A stretch of 64,000 nucleotides of DNA from Adineta ricciae (Eukaryota; Rotifera; Eurotatoria; Adinetida; Adinetidae): NCBI GenBank assembly GCA_905250025.1, contig CAJNOJ010000186.1, positions 143,117 through 207,116 of the forward strand, in the 5' to 3' direction. A program made the position numbers and the translations under genes. Shown here piece after piece: positions 22,292 through 33,807 of this stretch. The notes beneath the pieces were generated by a model that made no database searches, was not told the origin of the DNA, and worked only from the letters and a program-made list of their open reading frames with translations. Numbering within the stretch: the first letter of the stretch is position 1; the number at the start of each line of letters is the position of its first letter.

Positions 22292-23593
22292 CGTGAGGAA
22301 CTATTCCAATTGCCTTTGGATGGAAAACAAAAAAAAAAGACTTCTTCTATGTATATACTCCTGATTGTTTTACTATGTTCTCATTAGAACATAAGTATCG
22401 CAAGACTCGTTTACGCAGTTGATATTCTAGCATCTTTCTCAGAGATCTTCTCCTATGCTTTCTTGAACAAATGAATTTTATTTTTTAATTAAATAAATAT
22501 TCAATGTGACGCAGTTTTTTGTTGAGTTGGATGAGTACAAGATATTCTTATGAAAATCGCACATTTACAAATTTCAGCAATCACTGGTGATTCTTCAACA
22601 AAATCATTCTTTTTAAAAACAATCAAGTGTTCAATTTCTAAATGCTAATTAGTTGTGAAGTGAAAAGGATCCTTTCGTCGACGAGAATATCATTTAAAAA
22701 CTCGTTAAAATGTTATTCTGATAAGAAAGAAAAAGACATTCAACATGTGAACGAACCATATTGTTAAATAGTTTCCGTTCATGATAGACATCGTAAACAA
22801 AATACAGATATTTTCTTCCAGCCGTCAAAATTTGTGTCTTTGTAAGAAAACTGAACATTGATTGATAGTCACCATATTTCAGATAAAAAAACGCTCAAAA
22901 ACTATTGAATTGTGATTGTCACAGAAAGAGAAAAGACAATAGACAGTTGATATTCCATTCGATATATTCGCCTCGTTTGATGGAAGTTCTTTCCGTTACA
23001 TATTCATTGTTTGACCAAGATGGAATCATAATCATCCGATATGTTCATTATATTTTTGCACATAGGTTGATAACACAAAACTTTCCCGTATGCGTTTCAA
23101 ATAATCTTATTACAATCTATAGCTGTTTACTGGAGCGAAATCATTCGTTCAAGCGTTTATCTTAATCAAGCTTCGAATTTCAATAAGAATATTGCATTTA
23201 TTCATGTGCGTTACAATCAGACGGACGGTTCCAACCTCGATCATTTTAGAGAGTAATACATCTTCCAACTCACAGTCATATGTTGGAAAGAATTTTTACT
23301 TCCAAATGAGTTTTTGTATTAAATTCCGTCGACACTATTTCTTTTGTGCACAATAAAGCATTGGCTAGAATAACAATTCGAAAACAGAACACACGCGCCA
23401 TGCATGCCTGTTTATTTTCATTTGTATATTTGATCAACGAAAGTACGGGAAAAAACCAACTTGAATAGCGTGTAGATATAATGCGAAGATCACAATTTCT
23501 TTTCGACGCATAAAATTCTTTTACTTTGTACATCAACGCATGTTGATAAACTATTTCTACGCCTCTATCGACCGTATTTAGTTTTAGGTCAAT
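22292..23593. other. Intergenic, no secure gene
   Basis: Divergent spacer between the NHL and vWA genes. A 112-codon frame on the minus strand (23276-23695) is free of indels between copies but has far more amino-acid differences than the real genes and overlaps the vWA first exon in antisense, so it is not called. Confidence 0.5.
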
Positions 23594-24537
23594 ATGAATA
23601 ACCGTGGGAATCATGCACAAGGAACAAATTATAATACCACGAGTTCGACTGATTTGGGACGCGAAGAAACGAACGGATTGGGTAACACTGATCATGGAGA
23701 ACAGAACTGTTCTGGTAGATTACGTAAGTATAACAGATAATTGCATCTTCCACAAGATTGTGTTCCTGCTAAGATGTCCAAAACTGTGATGTGAAGAAGA
23801 TCCTCTCACGTATAACCTTCTTCATTATAGAATCCCTGGAGATCAATCGTAAACTTGAAGGAATCATACTTCGATACGAGATACCAGCTGATAAATGTTA
23901 CCGTCTTCGTGCGCTGAAAGACTATGAGATAATCGTTATCGGTGATGATTCGGGATCTATGAATACAACTGTTGATAATACTAATGTAACTCGATGGGAT
24001 GAACTTCGCAACCTATTGAAGATCATCATCGAATTCGGAACAATATTTGATCCGAGCGGTGTAGACGTTTTCTTTCTTAACCGACCACAATGTACGGGGA
24101 TAACAGATCCACGAGGTATCGACCGTTTATTCATCGATCCGCCATCTGGATTTACACCACTTGCAAAGAAAAGTAAAGAGGTTATCGAATTTGCAAGAGC
24201 AAACATTGACGAAACGAAAAAAGTTTTATTGTTCATCGCAACTGATGGTTTACCAACAGATGACAAGGGCTATCCGGATTTAAACGAATTCACACGCGTT
24301 ATTCGCAATGAGATCGATCACGAGATCATACATATTATGTTTCTACTCTGCACAGACGAACAAGAGAGCGTCGATTATCTGACGGCATTTAGGACTACTG
24401 TGCCGAATGTTCATGTTTGTGATGATTATGAAACGGAAAGACGAAGAGTGCGTCATCTTTATGGCCGTAACTCCCAATTCACGCGAACTGATTACTATAT
24501 CCACGCACTAGTCAGTGCTATTACATCAGACCATTGA
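23594..24537 (+). CDS. von Willebrand factor A domain protein, copy A
   Basis: Exon 1 (23594-23723) and exon 2 (23831-24537) join across a GTAAGT...TTATAG intron to give 278 residues. The first 50 residues are polar and probably unstructured. A vWA domain follows, with a complete metal-ion-dependent adhesion site: Asp82-x-Ser84-x-Ser86 in DDSGSM, Thr152 in SGFTPL and Asp182 in ATDG. There is no signal peptide, so it is probably cytosolic, like copine or TerY-type vWA proteins that bind partners through a metal. The specific partner is unknown. Copy B (45017-45893) is interrupted by a gap and has lost the last metal ligand. Confidence 0.8.
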
Positions 24538-24935
24538 CAATCATCTTCAATGTCTATCAAAACGATTCAAGAGCATTGACTTCTTTGCGAATTGTAATAT
24601 TCTGTTCATTTTCAGTCGTATTTAAGACATCATCAAAACTTATGTCAAATTTTCGAAGTTTAAATATATCGTGAATGTAATTAAACATGAAAATAAGCGT
24701 GTTCACCACACTTCGCATGCTTGGCGATCAAACAAAACATGTCGTAGGTGTGCGAAACAAATCATTTCATTTTTCTTTGAATAATATTATTCTTGACAAC
24801 GAACAACAAAATTCCGTCGAAGTATTTTTCTTATTTCTTTTTAAATCGTGCCAGTTTGCATTGTCGTTTCAATTCACTTTCGGAGAGAATACATTTTTTC
24901 ATTTTACCACACATCGAATAAATCTCGAAGAAAGA
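24538..24935. other. Intergenic, no gene seen
   Basis: Short AT-rich spacer between the vWA gene and the MGNCCS gene. An upstream in-frame ATG at 24687 exists in copy A only; the frame is not conserved in B. Confidence 0.5.
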
Positions 24936-25100
24936 ATGGGTAACTGCTGCAGTGGATTAGGAAAAGATGACAAAAATGGACCTCCGCCACCTGATCGTCA
25001 ATCAGGCCCGCCACCACCACAACGCGGAAGAGATGATGACAATAGAAGAGGTGATCATCGTGGCGATGGTCCAGGTTCTGAAGGCAAGCAAAAAAAATAA
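24936..25100 (+). CDS. Small lipid-anchored, proline-rich protein (MGNCCS), copy A
   Basis: 54 residues. The start MGNCCSG fits N-myristoylation at Gly2 with palmitoylation at Cys4 and Cys5, predicting attachment to the inner face of a membrane. The rest is two PPPP runs (residues 16-19 and 24-28) and a charged Arg/Asp/Gly tail ending KQKK; it is likely unstructured and could bind SH3- or WW-type domains. Copy B (46298-46465) has 55 residues, keeps the lipid site and both proline runs and varies in the tail. That pattern of selection supports a real gene. No known family is recognised. Confidence 0.6.
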   Translation: MGNCCSGLGKDDKNGPPPPDRQSGPPPPQRGRDDDNRRGDHRGDGPGSEGKQKK

Positions 25101-25842
25101 GAAAAGCGACTTCAACACTTACTTTTGAACGGATTACATTATATTTATTATTTATTGTGAAAGCGTTTCTCCTCCATATTATACTTGAATATAAATTTTA
25201 TCATAATAAAATTCTCTTTTCGAATGAATTTAAGGCGTATTAGTTTTCGTTTTGAATGTGTCATAGGTTATGAATTCATTATGGGTTGTATTTAAATGGT
25301 CAGTTTGATATATTGATCAGTATGTTATTTTGTTGAAAAACTGTTGTATATTTCTTATCTTAGTAATTTAAACAGGTTTTTACCGATCGCCGGTGCGTCA
25401 TAAACATCTCTGCCAATTCACGGAAATAAGCTCTAGAGCTTAGGGATTATCTTCCCACATATTGATAGACGGTAGCTCTGGTAAGATTGCAGAAACGGTA
25501 TGGTGGGCATAAAACTATCAGACAATCTGACCACACCCACACCCATACCCACACCCCTTCATAGCTATAGTTCAATTTTTACTAAGAACAAACTTCGTAT
25601 GTAGAAAAAAAAGAATACACCTCGATTTGAAAATGTCAATCGCATTCGAAATGACATCTGTTCATGTAAATCACTCGTAAATGTCGATAAGTAGGTTGGC
25701 AAGAGAACGGAGAAGGGATAATGGATATATATAAGCCAATACAATTTCTTTCCATTCTGCTGGAGAATAAAAAGAAGAGAAAATGGATACGATTGATATG
25801 CTTGTCTCATAAGTATTTCTTCTCGTACAATTCAAGTTAGTC
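25101..25842. other. Intergenic upstream of the APH gene
   Basis: Contains a telomere-like tract at 25531-25557. Copy B has about 97 extra bases near 46597-46708 in the matching position. No gene is seen. Confidence 0.55.
25531..25557 (-). repeat. Telomere-like (TGTGGG)n tract, internal
   Basis: On the minus strand the tract reads as about four units of TGTGGG, with one TATGGG variant. TGTGGG-type repeats are reported at bdelloid telomeres. The copy B tract (47041-47074) is a little longer and has TGAGGG variants. Confidence 0.5.
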
Positions 25843-26056
25843 ATGGCGTCAGCACCCAAAGAACTCGAACGTCATGGTCCGACAGAAGGCTTAAATTTTA
25901 AACGTTCTCAAGCCGAACAGTTATTCAAACATTGTCTGAATAAAAGAATCAGTTGGTATGAGCCAATCGAAGAGGGTTTGAATAATTTTCTTGCTTTTGT
26001 TGATTGCGAGAACGATACACAACGATACGTTTTAAAAATCCGTGGTGCGTGTTGTG
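25843..26056 (+). pseudogene. APH-family phosphotransferase, 5' fragment, copy A
   Basis: The first 71 codons match the start of the complete gene at 47378-48460 with one amino-acid change (N for T at position 18). The frame stops at the single N at 26057, after which the sequence is that of the left end of copy B. None of the kinase motifs is present. This could be a genuine truncation or a contig end; the latter seems more likely. Confidence 0.8.
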
Positions 26057-26057
26057 N
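26057..26057. other. Single-N junction between copy A and copy B
   Basis: One ambiguous base separates the APH exon from sequence equivalent to 2440. It marks an unresolved join rather than ordinary sequence. Confidence 0.9.
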
Positions 26058-26084
26058 GTTTCCTTTAGGTCTATTCATAAATCA

Positions 26085-26245
26085 GATAGAATTTTTCCAA
26101 AGATTGTTCGGCGGATAAAAGTACCATCATTCGATGCAGAATTAAATTCTGAGTCGAATGGTGTATTTTTCATGGATGGGACATATTTAGTAAAAACGTT
26201 TTTAGCTAACATATCGTTTGTTCGTGCTAGCTTCACACTAATTAC
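26085..26245. repeat. Single arm of the inverted repeat, copy B
   Basis: Matches the right arm at 2466-2638, including the internal GCAGAATTAAATTCTG hairpin, but lacks the 14-base insertion seen there. No left arm is present because the sequence begins at the N junction, close to the repeat centre. Confidence 0.65.
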
Positions 26246-26463
26246 AAACGAGTAGTTTCAATAGGATATTCCGATCTGGCTGGACGTAAGCAATGCGGAA
26301 CCAACTGACGAGCACGTTTTTCATTAGTAAATAAATGTCGATACATGCAACTATGACTTCCATCGCTATTTGCTACTAACGAGTGATACAATCGCACTGG
26401 TTCTATAGATACGGATAGATCATTGTAGATTAGGATGATTACTAATAGAGATAGTAAACGCAC
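26242..26463 (-). CDS. Small secreted ORF, copy B
   Basis: 73 residues with a signal-peptide-like start (MRLLSLLVIILIY), matching the ORF at 2635-2874 but without its 18-bp in-frame duplication. Around eight residues differ. It abuts the repeat arm in the same way. Function is unknown, and weak conservation leaves its status open. Confidence 0.35.
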   Translation of the reverse strand: MRLLSLLVIILIYNDLSVSIEPVRLYHSLVANSDGSHSCMYRHLFTNEKRARQLVPHCLRPARSEYPIETTRL

Positions 26464-27303
26464 CTACATAGTTCTTTTCTCACAAATAAATGGTATATAT
26501 TTGATTGTTGCGTTCTCTATGTGAAACATTTTCTTATAGAATTTCAGATACTTTATCCATCATACTTAGCAAACAAGAACTGTCAATATAAATCGACACG
26601 AACAACATATTTATATGCATTGTTCTAAATTCAAAAACTAATAGCATTGAATTTTGTTTACTTCACGCCGAAAAATACATTTGACTGAAATTTCAGTTAT
26701 TCCGATCTCCACTGTACTCTCATCTTCATTAGGAAAGATCAATCGCGACGGCATATCATTGCTGTTGTTGAAAATAAAGTGCGCCATTTCTAGCCCAGAC
26801 GGACAAACATTGAAAAGTGCGATGTTTTTGAGCGTGAAGAAGATCTTTTTTTTCTAAAAGTAAGCTAATGGAGACATACTTTATTGCAATTAGATAGATT
26901 TTTCTTGGAAAAGGCAAGTTTTTTTTTCGAGCGTAAAAAGCGCACATCTTCACGCTCAATAACGTCCTATTTTTAATGCTTGTCTATCTGGGAGCTAGTT
27001 AAAGATCTAATGAATTCGCAAGAGAATCTGGAACTAATCTACGCACGCTTTGATATATACACATATATAATTCTGCAGATTGTAAGAAAGTGTATTGGTA
27101 TTTGTCAAAGAAAAATCAAAGAGTACACTCAATCACTGAAAATTCATTGTACTTGAAATAATATGTTTAGAAGAAACAGCGGCTTCGTTTTGTCTCTAAA
27201 AAAATGCGATTGAAGTTAGAAAAAAGTATTACTTCTAGCGGAAAATACGGCTTCTTCAGACTTTTGTATACATACTGGAGATCGTGTGCTTCGCAAGTTG
27301 CCA
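26464..27303. other. Intergenic, no gene seen
   Basis: Equivalent to 2875-3821. It lacks the 92-bp segment before the FG-GAP start, so here the ATG lies much closer to the upstream TATACATA stretch (about 27267). Confidence 0.55.
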
Positions 27304-28810
27304 ATGGATTCTTCTGTGCCGTCAGTGACCAAGACGACACCTAAGTACGTGTTCTTGATGTTGTGTGCACCCTTTCATGGAAATTGATTTTGTAGACCTA
27401 AATTGTCACGGACTAAAATTCGAATCGCCATTTGCACCGCTCTAATCTTGACATGTATCATTATTGCAATCGTGGCATATTTTCTTATTACTCATCGGAA
27501 CAATTCCTCATCAGACGGCGGTACAACTAAAATTAGTACGAGTACCACCAGTTCGCAAAAAACATCAACTACTAGCGAAGGTAACATTACACTAATTCAT
27601 GTAGTGATAATAACAGATAGATGCCGATCAATTGAATATAGCATGCTCTAACAATTGTTTTTTTTTAGTTGCAAATTCGACTTCCACTAATCCGATTTCG
27701 AATGCGACGTCGACTAGTTAGTATGTCTAAATTTTCATTTATCTACTTCATATTTATGATTTAGATGCACAGTGTCGAGCGTTACCGTTCAGCAGCTATC
27801 AGTCTTACATGACTGGTAATAAACCATGGTCGATTAGTATTGCCGATCTGAACAATGATGATTACCAAGATATTGTTGTAGTTAACGCATATGATCCAAG
27901 CGTCACAATCTATCTCAATTATGGCAATGGAACAATCAGAAATACTTCGTCAATCATTGTCGGAACATATTCTGTATTCGTTACTGCTGCTGATCTAAAT
28001 GAAGATAATACAACAGATTTGATCGTGGCTCAAGCTTCAGCTAACAGCTTGGGAGTGTTGTTTGGTTTTGGTAATGGAACGTTTAATACACGTTTAAATA
28101 TTCCTGTTGGTAATTATCCGTACGGTGTAAATGCTGGTGATTTCAACAATGACAATCATCTTGACCTAGTTGCTGTCAATGATTACGACAATACTGCCAG
28201 TATCTTGTTGGGATTCGGTAATGGGACTTTCCAGAGCTACAATCTTTTACCTACAGGTCTTTATGTAACAGCAGTTGTTACTGCTGATTTCAATAAAGAT
28301 CAACATTTAGATTTTGCAGCGACAGATTATTCAAGTAACACTGTAAGTGTCTATCTTGGCTATGGCAATGGAAGTTTCCAACAACGTCAACCATATTCAA
28401 CAGGAAAAAGTCCATGGGGGTTAGCTATAGCAGATTTTAACAATGACAACTACACGGATATTGTTACTGCTAATTATGACGCTTCTACAGTGAGTGTATT
28501 CTTTGGCAATGGCGATGGTACATTTCGATCGCAAATAGTTTATTCAACTGGACCATATCCAAGATCAGTAGCAGTTGGAGATTTAAATGACGACACAAAT
28601 ATTGATATAGTCACTGGTAGTGGCTCTGGTAATTACGTGAGCGTCTTTCTAAACAATGGGGACGGAACATTTGCAAAACCAATGAGCTTGACAACGGATG
28701 CACAAGTATCAGCAGTAGCGATTGGAGATTTGAATGGGGATGATCGTTTGGATATCGTCACTACTAGTGTATCAACCAAAACTCTGAATATATTTTTAAA
28801 CTCATGCTGA
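27304..28810 (+). CDS. Membrane-anchored FG-GAP/VCBS repeat protein, copy B
   Basis: Exons 27304-27344, 27396-27580, 27669-27716 and 27765-28810 have exactly the lengths of copy A and give 439 residues. The type II membrane helix and all FG-GAP calcium loops are retained. About 11 changes fall in the last 333 residues, several conservative, and no loop aspartate is lost in those I compared, so this copy appears functional. Confidence 0.85.
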
Positions 28811-30054
28811 CTCGTCACTTTACTTTAGTTTAGTTTCGAATAAACGCTTTCAAAAATCACCACAATGTAAAGGACACACCGTACAAAGGGTGGGTGAGGG
28901 TGTCGAATTATGAATCAAAAGTCGCGTTAACAAGGATTCCCTGATGACGGTCTAGCTGATTCGATGCACTCCAAGATATGAGTACTTGAGAAACAGTTAG
29001 AGGAGATTTTGTGCATTAACCTTCTGCTATATTTTATACACAAAATGAATATAAATAAACGACCACTCTACAGAATTCGCAGCGGTTGCACGAGAAGTAT
29101 AGAAAAAGATTGTGTTTCGTTAAAATAATTGTATTTAACTTACTTCAAATCATGGAAAAGAGAAATATGAAAGGTTCATGAAAACTGAACGTAGTTTCAA
29201 ACATGGAAAGATTATATCAGTAAAAAGAACAGAATATGATTTACGAATTGAATAAGAATTAACGGTGATACTTATTCTGTCTTTAATCATGATTCTCAAT
29301 CGTGGAGAATGTAATTAACAAATATTTTCTGACGTTGTATGAATATCGACGAAGAAACAAGAAAATTACCTTTCAACCAAGCTTTTAATCCAATAGGAAA
29401 GGGTGTATTTCATCATTAAAAAAGGTACATAAATAAACACAGAACAAACTTCGTCGATTTTTTTATCTGCTGGTGATTTAGTTCATTGCAACGACCTAAG
29501 CGAACTTTCTTATGAGACAAAGATGACGAAAGGTCTCTTTTTAATACATGCAATGTTTGCCCAAAGTTGAAAACAAAAATAACGAGTTTCGAATATATCC
29601 AACGGTTTCCTTCAATTTTCCGTGAGTCTGCTATCGTACATTCACTATCTCAAATCGATCTACGATGATTAAACGGCAATAAGTGATTTTAGTCGTTTGT
29701 AATACGTGGTTGCTTTTAATATACTGAAATAAGATTCGTGATCGAAGATAGTTCCAACGTCAACAACGGATTTATTTGTTCGAAAAGTTTTCAATTCAGT
29801 ATGAAAAAAAATATACTATTCTGTCAAAGAAAAATAATTTCTCTTTCTCAAACGAATAAAAGTGTACACAGTATAGGGAAGACGAAGAATGCCATGCATT
29901 TTATTTATTCTATTTGTCATCATTTTAATAAGACTGTCCGATCACTTGACGTGTAACATCACTTCCCTTTTCTGCACAATTGCGTTGTTCGATTCTTGAA
30001 ATTGCAGTATAAAATCGCAACCCATTTTCGCTTCGTGTTCTCATTAGACATAAG
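28811..30054. other. Intergenic, no convincing gene
   Basis: Equivalent to 5328-6748 but with a 178-base deletion filled by GT-rich sequence (28884-28902) and about 90 bases of different sequence near 29588-29700. The ORF at 29738-29956 is not in frame with its copy A counterpart. Confidence 0.55.
28884..28902 (+). repeat. Telomere-like GT-rich filler at a deletion junction
   Basis: Nineteen bases built of GGGTG units (about three TGNGGG-like units) replace 178 bases of copy A (5401-5578). The flanks on both sides align directly with copy A. Confidence 0.45.
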
Positions 30055-30267
30055 ATGTCGCGTGATTTAGATTCTGAAGCAAACAACATCCCAACCATTC
30101 CCGCTCCTCCTGCCGAATGCAAAGTCTTGACTGTCGTTAATCGTTTTCTTGGTGCTGATGGTACAGTCTTAAGTATTGAATACGGAGAAGTTAGTTGTGA
30201 AGCATTGGCTCGAGATAAATCCAAATTTGCTTTCAACAATTATTTCAATCGAAGCAAAACAAATTAA
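30055..30267 (+). CDS. Conserved 70-residue small protein, copy B
   Basis: Same length as 6749-6961 with no indel. Substitutions concentrate in the first 25 residues and near the end; the central VSCEALARDK is unchanged. A one-base difference upstream removes any longer frame, supporting this start. Family unknown. Confidence 0.5.
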   Translation: MSRDLDSEANNIPTIPAPPAECKVLTVVNRFLGADGTVLSIEYGEVSCEALARDKSKFAFNNYFNRSKTN

Positions 30268-30591
30268 TATTGTACACTATTGTAATAATCTTGATTTTCT
30301 TTTTCTGTATATAGCGAAGTGTGCCATCGATGATTTGCAAATAAAAAGAGAAAACATTTTCTATAGATCAAATTCAATATCATACGTCGAAAAACATACA
30401 GTCCGCTCGAATCTGCCTAGGACGAATTCCTTTTCTTTCTCTGATTCACTATCCAAATATATCTTCTATGTTGTTGTTTCTTCATCGTCATATTGTTGCC
30501 TTATCGACCACAGATAAAGAATTTTAAACAACTACGAGATCATGTGTCATTAGAATATATTTTTTTCTTCAAAGACCTTCAGCACACAAAA

Positions 30592-31389
30592 ATGAACGCA
30601 TCTTTTGGATACCCATATCCAACTTATATTCCAAGTAAAACTGCAAACGGTTGTGTTGCTGGTGTAGTCAGTATATCTTTGATCGCCTGGCTCATTCAAT
30701 CATGTCAAGCACGTTTTCAACCAACTCGTATATCTGTTCTCTTACTTGTTTCACATATGACCATTTTCATTGAACTTATTGTTCGTGCAACGGTGCCTGC
30801 AGAACAACAGAACTCGCGAACAGTTTTCGCTATTACCAATATGCTTTTTGCCATTGGTCAACGTATGATCATCGTTGGAAATTTTGCATTTGTTATGGAA
30901 ATTCATCATAAAAAGTCACGTTTCATTCTTCTCAGTGCTATGCTGTGCGTTATCACATCGGGTGTACTCATGGTACCGGCAAATATGTTAGCCTTCAAAC
31001 CAGAAAACATCAGTACAAGTTACCTTTTCCGTGAATTGTCTGCTTCGATTTTACTCACTGGCACAGTCGTTTTCTATCCTGTTTGGTACTGGAGCCGAAC
31101 AATCCATGACATGAACAGCAAAGCACTTGTTCTTATGTGTGTTTCAAGTATTATGTGTTTGACTGTTGGAATATTTAATCTTCTTCAGTCGTTACAAGAA
31201 TTCTACACGACAATTAACCATCATGAAGGATGGTTCTTCGGCTTTCAAATGGTGCCTATTATATTTGCACATTTTACCTGGTCAGTTTGTCATCCAAAAC
31301 GAAGTTTAACTACGAATTCTGGATATGAAAAAGAAACACAACGTGAAGGACTCACGATAGATGAACATTTTCAAGAGAATACGATCTAA
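30592..31389 (+). CDS. Intronless seven-helix membrane protein, RTA1-like, copy B
   Basis: 265 residues, the same seven-helix layout as 7289-8086, with about 11 amino-acid changes that are mostly conservative and lie in helices or the C-terminal tail. The same short convergent spacing to the FG-GAP gene downstream is retained. The RTA1 resemblance is tentative, as for copy A. Confidence 0.6.
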   Translation: MNASFGYPYPTYIPSKTANGCVAGVVSISLIAWLIQSCQARFQPTRISVLLLVSHMTIFIELIVRATVPAEQQNSRTVFAITNMLFAIGQRMIIVGNFAFVMEIHHKKSRFILLSAMLCVITSGVLMVPANMLAFKPENISTSYLFRELSASILLTGTVVFYPVWYWSRTIHDMNSKALVLMCVSSIMCLTVGIFNLLQSLQEFYTTINHHEGWFFGFQMVPIIFAHFTWSVCHPKRSLTTNSGYEKETQREGLTIDEHFQENTI

Positions 31390-31473
31390 TGCAAAGAAGA
31401 GCAAGCTGTGGGACTTTATTTTTTTATGTTGATATCATTCAGTTAAAATACATGTATTAGGTGTGTTTGAGAA

Positions 31474-32917
31474 TTAAATACATTCTGCTAGTAGAACAGC
31501 CAGTTTATTATTTTGTCTATTGAGTATCGCTATGTCATCTAGGCCATCTTCATTGAGATCGGAAATGATTATTGATTTCAATGTTTGACCTTGTGATGAA
31601 AGGGACTTCACTAGACCAAATGTTCCATTACCAGTCCCGTAGTAGATTGTTATATTACCACCTTGATTACTAACAGCTAGATCAACGATCGAATCTGCAT
31701 TTAAATCATGTATAGCAATGTCAATTGGATTTACTATGGATGTTGTATACGTATACATTGTATTGAACGCACCCGAGCCATTGTTAATGAAGACGTTGAC
31801 CGAATTCGAATAAAAATTACCCACAACAACATCGAATACTGCATCTCCATTGAAATCTCCTGCACGAACGAGATATGGAGTTGATCCAGTCGAATAAATA
31901 GACATATTACTTTGGAATGTTCCGTTACCCAAGCCAAATAGGATGTACAGCTGACTGGTGCCACGACTAGCTACAGCTAAATCCATCTTTCCATCATAAT
32001 TGAAATCACCGCTGGCAACTGATGACGGTAATGTCAGAGTCGTCATCGATAATCCAGGAAATTGAAATGTTCCGTTACCGTTGCTCAAAAACACAGTAAT
32101 CTTGTCACTACCTGTATTTGTCACGACTAGATCAGATTTCATATCATTGTTCAGATCGACATTGATGATTGAGGATGGTAAAGTTCCACCGCTTAAAAAA
32201 GTTGTAGGTGCCGAAAACAAGGAGCTATTATCATATCCAAAGAGAATAGAAATAGTATTTGATCCTTCGTTACAATTCGCTAAGTCGATATGTCCATCAC
32301 TGTTAAAATCACCAGCAGTCAACCAGTAAGGATTACTACCGTTTGTAGGAAAAGTCAACACATTTGCATCGAACGATCCATCACCTAAGCCTACGAAAAC
32401 TGACACACTTTGCGCATCGGTGTTGGTCACCGCCAAATCGATATGGCCATCTCGATTGAAGTCGGAAGACACCATTGCTGTAGGACCTGCGTTGGTAACG
32501 AACAGAGATGGCGGTTGCTGAAAATCGTATGTAGTGCATGCTAAAACAGCATATAGATATATGTCGTAAGAAGCAATGGTAGTAGCCATTTTACTTACAA
32601 CTCAGTGTGCCATTATCCAGAGAAATCACATTTGTGCTTTGGTTTGATGACATTCTTCGGAGCCAAGTTTGTTTTACGGATGTAGAAAAAAGTGAGCAAG
32701 TGTTATTATATCCGTAGTAGGTAACCGTACGGCATTGAGATGCACTCAAGCACTGACAAACGCATTCATACTGCGAAGTGATGTTAAACAATGCATTTAA
32801 CACGACGGTTGTATTCGATGGTACTAATCGAGCATCTTTTATAATGATAATTTTCGTTGCTGATATAGATAAACAGCAAGCAAGAAGAAGAAGAAGGACT
32901 ACTCGTTGCCAAAACAT
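31474..32917 (-). CDS. Secreted PAN-like plus FG-GAP repeat protein, copy B
   Basis: Exons 32917-32599 and 32540-31474 give 461 residues, one leucine longer than copy A in the signal peptide. The intron boundaries, PAN-like cysteines and FG-GAP calcium loops are kept. It should be functional. Confidence 0.85.
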
Positions 32918-33395
32918 TCTGACTCTTGATCAGAACTCTCAAGTTATGTTCCTGAAAAAAGTGCAAAACGCACACTAAGAAGAAATAATTTCCGGATCTG
33001 TAATGGAATAATAAAAAAATGAAACACAATCAAGAGCCTACTATTTGTTCTTGTCGATTTTAATCAAATAAGAAAAAAAAAATACTGACTCGATCGATCG
33101 CACTCAGAGCACATCCGTTGTTGATATAGGCTATAGACTTGCTGTCTGACAACTAACGTGCAAGAAAAGTACGCCATCGACTATTTTTATGAACACAATA
33201 ATAGTGTCGAATTGTCCTAGTTAATCGTTTCACGCTAACAAGAGTCCTTGAGCAACTTTATGTTTTGATTTTAAAGAGGAAATTACAAACTCTTCAAACA
33301 TTACTATCTTCCAGGAAAACTGCGTCAGACATCGATTACATTTTATTCAAGACTGATATATACTTAAGAAAAAGAGAAGAATAGACATGAATCCA
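32918..33395. other. Intergenic, no gene seen
   Basis: Equivalent to 9612-10112, with only small indels. Nothing recognisable. Confidence 0.55.
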
Positions 33396-33806
33396 TTATT
33401 CCGAGATATTTTTTGCCAATTGTTGAATCTCTCGTTTGAATAGTTCACAAAGAATGTCACCATGGCATGGTTTCGGTTTACACCAACACCCTAATCGTTT
33501 TCCCTCGAGCTCATGAAGATCATTGAGAAGATTATTTTCATTCGATTCGATATGTTTTCTAAATTTTTCTAATGCACCATCTCGTCCATATTGTTTGACA
33601 GAAAATGGATTGTGCCATTTACTTTGCGGAAGATTCCAGCCTCCCATGTTACAAGCACGTGCAATATAGACATCGCAATCTTGCACAACTTTGCCTTTCG
33701 CACGACGTAAATGAACAACAGTTGGTGGAATGGGAAGTCTTGGTTGAGTTTCGTCAGTTGGCTTATCTAGTTTGATGAATTTTGAGCGAATATCGGTTTG
33801 ACTATA
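33396..33806 (-). pseudogene. DUF4326 protein, N-terminus missing, copy B
   Basis: The DUF4326 domain is intact, including the GCWCKPKPCHGDIL motif, but the frame runs into the N at 33807 before reaching the start codon. Thirteen codons or so and the promoter are missing relative to 10113-10562. The upstream side is joined to the 3' end of the S9 gene. If the join is real, this copy has lost its promoter. Confidence 0.7.
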
Positions 33807-33807
33807 N
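33807..33807. other. Single-N junction replacing 2047 bases
   Basis: To its left the sequence matches copy A up to 10523; to its right it matches from 12571 onwards. The lost segment contains the DUF4326 start, the divergent promoter and 568 codons of the S9 peptidase. Confidence 0.9.

Larger units (their letters stand above)
2440..26056 (+). repeat. Segmental duplication, copy A
   Basis: This segment is repeated in the same orientation at 26058-47591, with the same genes in the same order and a few percent base divergence. Differences are substitutions plus discrete indels. Examples of A-only sequence: about 92 bp near 3720-3811, 178 bp at 5401-5578, 2047 bp at 10524-12570 and about 120 bp near 15230-15351. 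It stops abruptly at the single N at 26057, inside a coding exon. Confidence 0.95.

Noticed and set aside
23276-23695. A minus-strand ORF of 112-139 residues with an equal-length partner at 44699-45043
   Set aside because: Amino-acid differences are far denser than in real genes nearby, there is no domain, and it overlaps the vWA first exon in antisense.
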